A DNA stretch of 64,000 nucleotides from Campanula takesimana (Eukaryota > Streptophyta > Magnoliopsida > Asterales > Campanulaceae). Location: the NCBI GenBank assembly GCA_026119855.1, contig JAOWBW010000764.1:186001-250000 (forward strand). Reading direction: 5' to 3'. The notes under the pieces were generated by a model. That model had not been told where the DNA came from. It ran no database searches and was given only the letters and a program-made list of their open reading frames with translations. A program made the position numbers and the translations under genes. This document shows positions 1-8,989 of this stretch, in pieces; position 1 is the first letter of the stretch, and each line of letters begins with the position of its first letter.

Positions 1-560
1 ATTGGATTATCATGTGGCACCTATTAATGGCATGAACAACTTCGTGCATTTCTTTTATATTTGCGATGGAATACGGACAGCCCCGGTGTATCGGCATGTA
101 GTACTTATGAAGGGAACAAACAACCCCTTAAATTGTGGTAGCATGGATGTCTATTTGATGATGAGCAACCGCAGTCCATTTCTTTGTCATGACCGTATGG
201 AAAAGGGGTCTAATGGTGGGATGAGAGGCGTATGAGGATAGTGTATGGGAGAAGGTGTATATAGAGAGTGTACATGAAGTGTGTACAAGGGGTGAGTGTA
301 TAGAGAGAGTGTATGGGGGTAGAATGTAGAGAGAAGAGAAAGCGATTCGTTCATCCCAATTGATCGAATCATTTGTTATTTTGAGATTAATCGTTTACTT
401 AGTTATGTGAATGGTTTGTGGGTCCATTTACCTTTTAATGAGTCGTCATTAATGAGTAAGATTAAGATTAATTCATCATATAAAGATATAGCAATCAAGC
501 GAAAATGGTGAATAAGACAATTTTCATGAAATTGATATATGCAAGCTTATGTCTCAAGTC
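1..560. other. Unassigned sequence at window edge
   Basis: No recognisable gene. A plus-strand ORF at 2-235 opens at the window edge and has no motif I recognise. From about 235 to 345 the sequence is a purine- and GT-rich run of loosely repeated units such as GAGAGTGTA. It probably belongs to the body of the family A Tat element whose gag remnant starts at 726, but nothing in the sequence proves this. Confidence 0.3.
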
Positions 561-725
561 TAGAGAGAAAAAAAAGAAATAAAGACCCTTTTATTGGAAC
601 TAAAAGATTTAAACTGACTAGTCCGGGGTGGACTTTTACTTAAAGAAACAAAAATCGTCCACGGTGGACTTTTGACTAAGGACACTCTAGAACCTACGAA
701 GACTGAATGACCCTTTTCTTTTCTT

Positions 726-1418
726 TTATTTAAAGGAGGTAGCCCCAATTTCCTGTTTTGCCCATGCCCATGTATTCCGTTGGCGGGTGATGGCTCCGCT
801 GTCAATGAGGCTTTGAATCTTTCTCCTTAATTGGAGGCAATCTTCGGTGTCATGCCCAATGTACTGGTGGTATTGGCAGTGTTTGGAGGGATCCAAGCCT
901 TGCTTCACCCTACTTGGTTCATAGTTGAACAAAGGAGACTACTTGCCGGCTTGAACTAGACTTTTAAAGAGTTTGGCTAACGGCATACCCAAGTCGTCGA
1001 ATTCGCGCTCGTCCTTCCTTTCACGAACTGTCTTTGAGGGTGACTTAGGTACCGGCACCCCTTGTTGATGAGTAGTCATAGGAGGCATCCCGACGGGGAC
1101 AGTCTGTGGCGGCCCGTACATTTGAGGAGCGTACGGGTGTTGACATTGAGCAAGAGGGAGAACTCGACTGAGATAATCATAAACGCCACGAATGTCAGAC
1201 AAATTGCGCCTCTCGATATCTCTTAGGGTCGTATACATCTCCTTCTGAAAGTGTGTTGCTTGCTCGTTGAGAATGGCCTTAAAGTGGATTGCTTGTTCAT
1301 CGAGGATGGCTTCGAAGTGGGATGCTTGCTTACTGAGAGCAGTACCGGTGTAGAGGATTGTCTCGGGATCTTGGGTAGCAGCTTCAGTTGCAACTTCGAT
1401 CTTCCTTGCAGCCGACAT
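726..1418 (-). pseudogene. Gag fragment of a Tat/Ogre-type Gypsy element (family A, copy 1)
   Basis: Two minus-strand ORFs in the same frame (939-1418 and 726-932) are separated by an in-frame TAG. The first starts MSAARKIEVATEA, has a repeated helical stretch (three similar units around HFKAILNEQATHF) and ends FDDLGMPLAKLFKSLVQAGK. The second has a zinc-binding CQYH...GHDTEDC motif followed by LRRKIQSLIDSG, as in Gag of plant Tat elements. The larger Gag ORF at 15129-16538 ends with the similar FDDFGMPMGKVFDVLV, so both copies belong to one family. Most of the Gag core is missing, so this is a deletion derivative. The TAG lies where Gag ends in copy 2, so it may be the natural gag terminus rather than a mutation. 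Confidence 0.75.
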
Positions 1419-1439
1419 GATGCAGAACTCTAGTCATGA

Positions 1440-1740
1440 AAGAATTAAGCCTCTTAGTTGAATTAAATTAGATTCGTATTTAATGATAAGGCATCGTTAT
1501 AAAATCATTTTTTGGAAAAGAGTCGGTCTCCACATTTTTGAAATGCATTTTGGTAAAAAATTGAAAGTTTGACCGGGCCGAAGTTGCCTACGTTCCCCTT
1601 ATCATGGGGGAGAGGTCCCACACAATAAGAGGCTCAGGTCGCCGTAGTTCGAATCAAGTTAGACTTTTTAAAAAGAGGTGAGAGATGACCATAGGGGTCA
1701 AAAAGAAGGAGATGACTCGGTTTGTAGTCAAGCATGGGTG
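1440..1740 (-). other. Family A leader next to gag, with conserved hairpin
   Basis: Non-coding DNA between the gag remnant and the tandem array. On the plus strand, 1585-1648 holds the recurring element that begins TTGCCTACGTTCC and ends CGTAGTTCGA. Its outer arms CTACG/CGTAG pair, and an inner CCCCTTA can pair with TAAGAGG with one mismatch. The same element recurs at about 4093, 5020, 5193, 9222, 17775, 36846 and 39264. Confidence 0.5.
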
Positions 1741-2960
1741 AGGAAGACCTATAGGAATCGGGTAAGGTTTGACTTAAGGTTTGACCTAAATTTGACCTAA
1801 GGTTTGACCTAAGGTTTGAGACAAGAAATGGTTCAAGCTAGGATGCGACGATAATGGTGGGTTGACCTAGATGGGTAAAGGATAGGTCGACCTAAATGAG
1901 AAGGGTTGGATTGACCTATATGGTGAATGAATCAAGATAGCGGGATGTAACGGGTTGCCTATAGGATGATCTAAGCGGGATAGACATGGTTCGAGTTAAG
2001 CGAGTCTAAGGTTGACCTATTCGGGTTGGTGGACCAAGGAATGTTGGAGATTGACCTAGATGGATCCAAGATAGGTAAGTCGACCCAAGCGGGTCGCGGG
2101 TTGACCTAGATGGGTCAAAGGTAAAGGGGTAGTTTTAACCTAAGACGGACGAGTTGACCTAGATGGGTCGAGGATGGTGCGTGGACCTAAACGGGTTGAG
2201 ACGGGTTGACCTAGGTTAGTATGGACAACGGTGGGTCAAATAATGACCTAGGTGGGTCAGGATGACGGTTAGACCTAAGCGGGTTAAGGTCAAAGGTAAT
2301 TTGGTTCACCTATGGGACCAAAGATTGACCTAAGAGGTCAATAGCGGATAAGGTTGACCTAGGAGTCCAAGTTTGACCTAAGAGGTCAAAGGTGATTGGG
2401 TTGACCTAGGAGGTCAAAGGTTGACCTAAGAGGTCAATGGGTGATAATGTTGACCGAGGGGGTCAAAGGTTGACCTAAGAGGTCAAGGGTTGACCTAAGA
2501 GATCGGGGGTGATAAGGTTGACCTAGGAGGTCAAGGGTTGACCTAAGGGGTCAGAGGCGGATAAAGTTGACCTAAGAGGTCAAAAGTTGGTAAGGGTTGA
2601 CCTAGGGGGTCAAAGGTTGACCTAAGGGGTCAAAGGTAGATAAAGTTGACCTAGGCGGTCAAAGGTTGATAAGGTTGACCTAGGGGGTCAAAGGTTGACC
2701 TAGGAGGTCAAAGGTTCAGAGTGTTGACCTAGGCGGTCAAAGGTTGACCTAGGGGGTCAAAGGTTGAGAAGGTTGACTTAGGTGGTCAAAGGTTGACCTA
2801 GGAGGTCAAAGGTTGACCTAAGGGGTCACAGGCGGATAAGGTTGACCTAGGAGGTCAAAAGTTGGTAAGGGTTGACCTAGGGGGTCAAAGGTTGAGAAGG
2901 TTTACCTAGGCGGTCAAAGGTTGAGAAGGTTGACCTAGGCGGTCGAAGGTGAAGGGTAGA
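1740..2960. repeat. Tandem array of TTGACC/GGTCAA palindromes
   Basis: About 1.2 kb of degenerate tandem repeat, most regular from 2330 to 2945. The unit is roughly 20-40 bp, of the form GGTTGACCTAGG-N-GGTCAAA. Each unit is a dyad: TTGACC pairs with GGTCAA across a short TAGG-type loop. I count about thirty TTGACC copies on the plus strand, with GGTCAA following most of them. The array lies in the leader of the family A Tat element, between its PBS (3841-3859) and gag. TTGAC[C/T] is the core W-box bound by WRKY transcription factors. Whether these copies are bound is not known. Confidence 0.85.
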
Positions 2961-3060
2961 CCCAAATGGATCGCAATGATGGCCCAACGGATGAGCGATG
3001 GACCTTAGAGGTTGCCTAGATGCAATGCACATTTTATTTTGCGAAAAGTTTTGCATTTAT

Positions 3061-3300
3061 TTACATCCTAAATGGGTGGTCCGAGGAGTGTCCTAATCTC
3101 TATGTGTGGGTTGACACGGGTTAGGTTAAAGGTTCCCACCGTTCGCGGAACGTACACGGTGAGTGGAGTAGACGAGTGACTAGAAAAATGTGAGGTAGTA
3201 GCGCACAAATTCCTGCACATCGAATACTCCGGGTAATGGGGACCTGTACAGTGCTGACACGGACTAGTGGTAGTGTGTGGTAAAAAACTAATTCTTTTTT
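3061..3300 (-). other. Conserved leader block of family A Tat elements
   Basis: This block is clearly homologous to 17145-17350 in copy 2: shared runs include GTGTGGGTTGACACGGGT, GTACACGGTGAGTGGAG and TGCTGACACGGACTAGTGG. Within it, CGTTC (3140-3144) pairs with GAACG (3148-3152), flanked by CACC/GGTG. In copy 2 the inner stem reads CGCT/AGCG, a compensatory change. The block lies 0.5-0.8 kb downstream of the PBS in element sense. A packaging or dimerisation role is only a guess from this position. Confidence 0.6.
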
Positions 3301-3349
3301 AGGGATAAAAGAGAGAAGTTTTTAATGTTAGGATGATGCAATGCAATAC

Positions 3350-3350
<1 letters not shown>

Positions 3351-3380
<30 letters not shown>
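3351..3380. repeat. (AG)n microsatellite
   Basis: An uninterrupted GA dinucleotide run inside the family A leader. The homologous place in copy 2 (about 17400) has only a short GAGAGAGG remnant, so the run expanded in copy 1. Confidence 0.9.
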
Positions 3381-3382
<2 letters not shown>

Positions 3383-3499
3383 ATGTACAAGGGAGCATAG
3401 CAGAGTTTTGTTTGACCCTAATACTAAAGCGAAGATAACAAGGGTACATGGTACAAGGTACAAGTATTAACATGGCGGAGTGCGCGGGTGCATGTGTAA

Positions 3500-3790
3500 A
3501 CATGGCTTAACTGTAGGGGGCACGTGAAAACATGGCAAGTGTGCATGTATAAATATGGCAGGTGTGTGCATGTGTAAACATGGCAGGTGTATGTATGTAT
3601 AAACATGGCAGGTGTGTGCATGTGTAAACATGGCAGGTGTGTGCATGTATAAACATGGAAGGTGTGTGCATGTGTAAACATGGCAGGTGTGTGCATGTGT
3701 AAACATGGCAGGTGTGTGCATGTATAAACATGGCAGGTGTGTGCATGTATAAACATGGCAGGTGTATGCATGTGTAAACATGGCAAGCAT
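3500..3790. repeat. Minisatellite of 23-25 bp GCATGTGTAAACATGGCAGGTGTGT units
   Basis: About eleven tandem copies of a unit of about 25 bp alternating GCATGTGTAAACATGGCAGG with a short GTGTGT spacer; some units read GCATGTATAAACATGG. All three minus-strand frames stay open and read Cys/His/Thr-rich repeats, which is a by-product of the unit and not a gene. The array is absent from the matching position of copy 2 (17400-17440), so it arose in this copy after the two diverged. Confidence 0.9.
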
Positions 3791-3840
3791 CATGATGTGA
3801 CGAAAGTTAGACCCACTAAGTTTGAAAAAGTTTCAAAGCA

Positions 3841-3859
3841 GTCCCCAGCAGAGTCGCCA
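3841..3859 (-). other. Primer binding site for tRNA-Arg (Tat-A copy 1)
   Basis: Read on the minus strand this is TGGCGACTCTGCTGGGGAC. The first 12-13 bases are complementary to the 3' end of plant tRNA-Arg, the primer known for Ogre/Tat retrotransposons. One base separates it from the LTR end at 3861. It fixes the element's direction: minus strand, body toward lower coordinates. Confidence 0.8.
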
Positions 3860-3860
3860 C

Positions 3861-4957
3861 TGTGAATACGTGTGTTTGAATTTGGGATATTCATAGTAAC
3901 ATAAAAATATGAGAGTCGCCACGCCGTTTTAATTAGCCAAAACATTGAGAAAAAGCATGTTAATGGGTTCGGGGATCAAATTACAACAAGAGAAGAATAT
4001 TGAACGTTATCACTCCTATTGCCCGAATTGATCGGTCTTTCTATCATGATGAATGTGTTAGTAGTGTGTTAGTGATTGAGACCGGATCCGAAGATTGCCT
4101 ACGTTCCTCTCAAAGCTCAGGTCAGCGTAGTTCGAGAAGAATTTAGAATAGGCAGAAGAATCGGGATCATGCATAATGAGGGGGAATTACCTAAAGTTTA
4201 GGGTTTAGAAGTAGTTCCTAGATCATCCTCGGGTTGATGAACCCTAGATCATCATCGGCTATGAAATAACATGTAAACATGAAGATCGCAACCCTAAATA
4301 TAGCATAAATAAGGTTTTAATCTATGAACACGAAGAACATGCGAAGAACATATTATGAACATATGAATGAACATGCAAAGCTCATGAAGAAACTATGAAT
4401 AAACATGTACGAACATGAATATAAAAGATCTACATTAAAAATAATGCAAGAACATGAAGAAAAAGTTAGAAAACTTACCTATGTTGGCAAGAAATAAACC
4501 TTGGATCTTCTTGAGTGTTTGAATGCTAATTAGAGAGCAAAATAGTGATTAAGAACTCCAAAATTCAGACTTTAGAACTCTCCAAATCGGACCCCAAACC
4601 AATAGCATGGGATTGGTTTATATAGTAAGCTGATGGGAAGATCTGATGGTCAGGATCATCCAGAGCAAGGTTGGCCGCCTGGCCATGGTTGAAGCCGGTG
4701 ACAAGAGTGGCCACGTGGCCAAGATCAACGCGCAGCAAGGTTGGCCGCGTGGCCAAGGATGCCGGCTGACTTGATTCTTAAGCTAGGGTTTCTGTATGGT
4801 TTTAAGGAAACCATTTGTTACCTATTTTGATAGATTTTTCCATAAATGAGATATTTTGGGAATCCGGGACAAGTATTTGCAAGGTTTCTAATTCCTATAA
4901 AGTCCTTGTATTTTTGGGAAAGTCCTAATAAACTCATTTTCATGTCGGGTACTAACA
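3861..4957 (-). mobile_element. 5' LTR of Tat-A copy 1
   Basis: In element sense it starts TGTTAGTACCCGA (4957) and ends ATTCACA (3861), giving TG...CA ends and a length of 1097 bp. It is homologous throughout to the LTR at 17497-18635. It contains, in sense order, three GGCCGCGTGGCC-type dyads (4757-4671), a TATA box (TATATAAA, 4617-4624), the CTACG hairpin (about 4140-4090) and an internal copy of the primer-site core (GTGGCGACTCTC, about 3924-3911). No polypurine tract lies on its outer side (4958 onward), so it is a 5' LTR; the 3' LTR lies outside the window. Confidence 0.85.
4671..4757 (-). promoter_or_regulatory. GC-rich dyad cassette of Tat-A LTR, copy 1
   Basis: Three near-palindromes: TTGGCCGCCTGGCCA (4671-4685), GTGGCCACGTGGCCAAG (about 4708-4723) and TTGGCCGCGTGGCCAAG (4741-4757), about 35 bp apart. 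They end about 47 bp upstream of the TATA box at 4617-4624 in element sense, so they sit in the proximal U3 promoter. Function unknown. Confidence 0.6.
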
Positions 4958-4974
4958 GCGGGTATGGAGTTACA

Positions 4975-5240
4975 ACAAAGATGACCTAAGAGGTCAAATG
5001 GCTGAACCTTTTCAGGAGACCTACGTATCCCATGGGGAATCAAGCTGAACATAGTTCAAATCTGCTGGGGAAAATTACAAACGATGGTCCTCTGATGGGA
5101 GTTACGCCTTCTCGCTGGGGATAGTTTTCATGAAGGAAATCCTGCTGGGGAATGAGAAATGACCAAGTCGGTCGGGTGGCTGAACCTTTTCAGGCTTCCT
5201 ACGTATCCTCGAAGGAATCAAGTCGGTCGTAGTTCGGATA
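4975..5240 (-). other. Hairpin pair with CTACG/CGTAG arms
   Basis: Two copies of a compound element on the plus strand. The first (5001-5056) has CTGAA-CCTT-TTCAG, then CCTACG, TCCC-AT-GGGGA, and a CATAG arm with one mismatch. The second (5179-5235) has CTGAA-CCTT-TTCAG, CCTACG, TCCT-CGA-AGGA and CGTAG. Both run into ATCAAG and end AGTTC. The inner stem changes sequence but keeps pairing. Between them is non-coding DNA. Confidence 0.55.
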
Positions 5241-5256
5241 TACGAACAAGAATGGT

Positions 5257-5590
5257 GCGAGATATAAAGATGGAAAGGTCTAGGTAATACCAAGATAAGA
5301 ATGGCAATTGGCGGAACTTACGCAATTAGAAACGGACGGGTTTATGCAAATCGCGATAATAAAATAACAAATGCTGGAACTTACGCAATTAGAAACGGAT
5401 GGGTTTCTGCAAATCACGATAGAACTAGAACACTCATGACATAGAGACGGATGGGTCTCTGCAATTCATGATGGTCCTAAGCGAATATCAGGGTGTGCGC
5501 GAGGTAGAAACGGTCGGGTTTCGGTAATCGCATCGAAAAGTTCGAATGTACGAGATATAAAGACGGTAGAGTCTATGTAATCTCGATGCT
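5257..5590 (-). repeat. Array of six degenerate nested hairpins
   Basis: Units of about 35 bp at irregular spacing, each an inner stem closing a six-base GGNNGG-type loop. Inner stems: AAAC/GTTT (5330-5343), AGAAAC/GTTTCT (5391-5408), AGAGAC/GTCTCT (5443-5460), GAAAC/GTTTC (5507-5522), AGAC/GTCT (5561-5574); a weak first unit lies at about 5257-5293. Outer stems also pair: TCATGA/TCATGA (5434-5471), GCGA/TCGC (5499-5531), CGAGAT/ATCTCG (5551-5585). Compensatory changes in both stems suggest the fold, not the sequence, is kept. It lies in the 3' non-coding part of a Tat-type element in minus sense. Confidence 0.7.
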
Positions 5591-5689
5591 TCTTGAAAAG
5601 AAATAGAAATTTTGGGGAGGCTTTCTTGACCTAAAATAACAAATTTCTGTCAAAAAAGGCTAAGGGGGGCCTAAAATGAACAAACTCAA

Positions 5690-5990
5690 AATGGAGCAGG
5701 GGTAAATTGGTAATTTTGCCTGAGAAGGCGAACATGTCCGCGTGGCCAAGTCCTCTGATTGGCCAGATCTTCTTTACGTGGATTGACCCATCGGACGGCT
5801 GAGATGACTCGGGGCGATCTTGGCCGCGTGGCCAAGTCTCTGGTCAGACCAGATTCTTGGTCACGGCGCCAGATCTTCTTCTTCTTCCTCTTCCTTCTTC
5901 TTCTTCGAGTTCTAGAGACAGAAAGGGTGAGTTTAAAGAGAGAAAACTTCCATTGTTGATTTTGAGAACTCCCTTTCACATATTTGAATC
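5690..5990 (+). promoter_or_regulatory. Promoter-like block upstream of first extra ORF
   Basis: Contains two copies of the Tat-A dyad (CCGCGTGGCCAAG ending 5750, and TTGGCCGCGTGGCCAAG ending 5836). A CT/TTC-rich stretch (5876-5906) follows, and then the ATG region of the plus-strand ORF near 5991-6018. No convincing TATA box was seen. The arrangement parallels 7200-7540, upstream of the second extra ORF. Confidence 0.45.
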
Positions 5991-5999
5991 CATGGCGGG

Positions 6000-7054
6000 G
6001 TAATGGATTGACGATATGCTTGGTATAGGCGGAGGTTTTGCGGGTTATGGCCGTTTTATGCCACCGGAGCACGAACACCATGAAGGAGGAAATGAGGATC
6101 TTTTAGGGGGAGAAAATGCAGAAATGGACCCAAATGCGGGAGGTCCAGCGGCGCAAATGCTTCAACGGGACGGATTGAGGACGAGAGAGGTAAATTTCTG
6201 AGGAGAGTGTTCACTAGGACCATGACTGTTGGGGTGAGGTTCTATCCATGGAGTGAGGCTAACGAATTCTCTGTTGGCTATGCTACTGAGTTGACGGCTT
6301 CTCGGGTTCTGGTAGTGGGTCTCAGCGGACATGCCATGTATCTTGGTGAGCGGGTTTCTCGTTAACATAGGGTCGGTGCAGTGCCTTGGGTTCCCCATGA
6401 TCCTCCTCGGGACATGCTTCGTCCTTCTAGGTTGAGGACCTTCTTGACTCCGACTCTGGCGGAGCACTACCGGGGCAGTGATGACTATGATGGCTTTATG
6501 CGGACATGCCTGATCAACCCATAGGTATGGGTCAGGATGTTGTCGGGAGATGGATCGAGCTCGACCCGCTATGTTGGGCGGAGTCGGCCTTTGGTTGACA
6601 TGCCTCTTCGTTCGAGCAGCGTCAGAGTGGTGCGAGGCGGCCGAGAGGGGGAGTTTAGCTTGGAGCCGACAGATGCAGACATCGTGGAGGAGCCATTCGT
6701 TCCACCGCCTAATGCTGGGGTATATTTTATCACTCTACTTCAGATTTATCCCACACAAACACTTTTGCTTCCCTGATCATTATTCATTGTTTCTGACTTC
6801 TCCAGGTGACTCGGGAGGCATATGTCTGATCTGTTCGGCGGGAGAACATCCTTATACGCTTATTGAGAGAGGCATATCATTCTTGTACCTGCCAGAGGGA
6901 GGATGTTGTCATACCACAGCATCGAGAGCACTCTCCTACCGAGGCTGGGTCTTCTTATACTGGTGGACGGGCAGTCTGGGGACGGATCTCGAGTGCTAGT
7001 GGCTCGCGTCGTTCGACACAGTGGTGGGATGCTACCGAGGAGGATTCAGATTAG
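6000..7054 (+). pseudogene. Extra antisense ORF of a Tat-type element, first copy (decayed)
   Basis: Plus-strand coding remnant, opposite in direction to gag-pol of the Tat elements around it. Open stretches: 6018-6199 (GGGFAGYGRFMPP...), 6183-6364 in another frame (FYPWSEANEFSVGYATEL), 6365-6520 and 6537-6776 (ending EEPFVPPPNAG). A likely intron follows, with GT at about 6720 and TTCTCCAG ending at about 6806. The last exon reads VTREAY..., passes a TGA and ends WWDATEEDSD at 7054. I see several stops and frame changes. Some plant Tat elements are known to carry antisense ORFs, some related to plant mobile-domain proteins. That this is one of them rests on position and direction, not on a motif I could confirm. 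Confidence 0.5.
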
Positions 7055-7199
7055 CCGGGGCCACTTTATTTCTCTCCTGTATTGTTAGTTGTAGTATAGA
7101 CAGATATGTACTAGATATTTAAAATGTATGCAAAGAATTTACGTACTAAGCTAATGAGATTAATGCAACTTATCTGTACAAACTAGTTATTTACATTAT

Positions 7200-7538
7200 T
7201 CCTAATTTTATACAATGCATGAGCCATGGGGATGGGTACGTACATATTTATGGATTCTGTATAGGATCCGTTGTGGTGTGGGAGTAACCAAGCTTGGGGA
7301 CGGAGCTGAAATTTCTTCATGGGGCGAAGATGGCCGCGTGGCCAAGGGCGGAGATGGCCGCATGGCCAAGTGCGAAGATGGCCGCGTGGCCAAGGTTTTC
7401 GCCGCCTTTGCCTTTCCTTTTTCTGGCAAGGGTTGGAATCCGAAACCTATTTAAACAGGGTTGAACAGTCCTAGAGCCGCACAAACAGCAGTTTTTGCTC
7501 TTTTTCTTATCTGAATATCAACTTTTCTTGCACTTTTG
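7200..7538 (+). promoter_or_regulatory. Promoter of second extra ORF, with three GGCCGCGTGGCC dyads
   Basis: Three near-identical dyads, ATGGCCGCGTGGCCAAG, ATGGCCGCATGGCCAAG and ATGGCCGCGTGGCCAAG, end at 7346, 7370 and 7394, exactly 24 bp apart. A TATA-like TATTTAAA lies at 7448-7455, 54 bp downstream, and the first ATG of the remnant is at 7540. The same cassette and distance occur in the Tat-A LTR at 18371-18434. Confidence 0.6.
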
Positions 7539-7539
7539 A

Positions 7540-8977
7540 TGGATAATCATGCTAGGATCACAAGGCTTGAAAGAGGAGCTTACACCACGGCTTTAGAGAG
7601 GTGGATTATCAAATTCCTGACTCTTGCCGCGACAAATTTAATGAATGGTTTGGCATAAAGTGCCTTTGGTCACTTTCTCATATGAACACGAACATGAATC
7701 TTTTGCGTGCCAGTGCCAAGTTTTGGGACGGAAACAACCACGTCTTCAACTTTCTTACAATGAGATAACACCCACCTATGAAGATTTTATGGCTCTTTGT
7801 GGTGGCGATGAGAGAAAAGAGATCGCCTTGCCTTTTGAATCTGTTTCGTTGGAGAGAAGGTTGGTAACTTTCGGTGTGACCATAGATGACCTTGGTAAAT
7901 ATGTTAGAGCCAAGCACGTGGACCTCTCTTGGATGCCAGAGCATTTTATGCATATGGATGTCACTTCTGACTTTGCTCTAGACCATCTTGCATTGTGCCT
8001 ATTTGCTTCGATCCTTTTCCCTACCCAGATCGGCTTTGCTAGTGGAGAATGCCTTGACATGGTGATTCGTGCCCGCGTGGGTCATAATATCGTGACGGTC
8101 ATCTTGGGGGAGACCATTTGTGGCATTTCCCATCTTTCATCTTTCCATTTATGGGGTCATGCCGATAGGTAGTGACAGGCTGTTAACTATGTGGCTCCAA
8201 GAGAGACTTCGGGTGCATAAACCGGCGCAGTATAGGAGTGTTGCTCCATGGATGTATCGCGGCAGGGGTATTGTAGAATGGTTTGAGCGGATTACCTGTA
8301 GTGGTTGGGAGACTTATTTGGCCGAGCTAGTGACTGATGACATTCAGTGGGTAGTGTCGACATGAAGGATCCATTCCTTGAGGCAGAAGCAGGTGGGATC
8401 CTATATGATCCGTGTTCCGACCCTTTCTGAGACCACCTTTTACTATCCCACGTAGGTGCTCCGCCAATATGGATTGGTTCAGACTATTCCTGAGGATTGG
8501 GATGAGGAGCTGGTGCCGTTTCCTCTCAGAGTTATTTTCTTGGATGCTAGTGTCTCGATCCTTCTTTCCCAAATGTGAGGGAGGGCTAGTTTTTTGTGCG
8601 TGGCCTTCCTTTCGCGCTCCCACAACACCTACTTATCATGGGAATATTTGACATAGTACGAGGATAGACTTGGTGATATGAAGCAGACCCTAGAGAACCT
8701 ACGGGGCTTTATACTTGGATCCTGTGCTTTGAGTGTCTCTTTGAGGATGAAAGAGGCGTCGCCTTTTGAGAGGCAGAAAGGGAATAATATTGTTAATGAG
8801 GACGGGAATGGGACAGTGACTCCGAGGAAAAGAAAAATTGGGGAGATTGTGCAAGGTAAGACCAAGGGCGTTAGCGCCTTTGAGGCAAGATTTTGTGAGA
8901 AGCCTGACAAGAAGAAGGTTCGCCGAGGACTACATAAGAAGAAGGAGACCGATGGCACAACGAAGGCTAAGGAGTAG
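7540..8977 (+). pseudogene. Extra antisense ORF of a Tat-type element, second copy (plant mobile-domain-like)
   Basis: Plus-strand remnant starting MDNHARITRLERGAYTTALE at 7540 and broken by at least three frame changes. Around 7676-7760 one frame reads LRASAKFWDGNNHVFNFL. The next (7759-8172) reads NEITPTYEDFMALCGG, LPFESVSLERRLVTFGV and ALDHLALCLFASILFP. A third (8120-8365) reads MWLQERLRVHKP and MYRGRGIVEWFERIT. The tail (8678-8974) is basic, with KRKIGEIVQGKTK and KKKVRRGLHKKK, and ends at a TAG. The pattern W-D-x-x-x-H-V-F-x-F followed by E-x-T-P-T-x-E-D-F resembles plant mobile-domain-type proteins found with Tat elements; this is from memory of the family, not a search. An intact copy could be a DNA- or RNA-binding accessory protein, but no function can be assigned. 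Confidence 0.55.
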
Positions 8978-8989
8978 TCCCAAGTATCC

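Noticed and set aside
3424..3793. Three overlapping Cys/His-rich ORFs
   Set aside because: They are the translation of the 25-bp minisatellite; all frames are open only because the unit lacks stops.
3841..3860. Possible tRNA gene end
   Set aside because: Only 12-13 bases match tRNA-Arg and they lie next to an LTR end, so this is a primer binding site.
8330..8350. ACTGATGAC, resembling a hammerhead ribozyme core
   Set aside because: No matching GAAA strand or stems around it; lies in a coding remnant.
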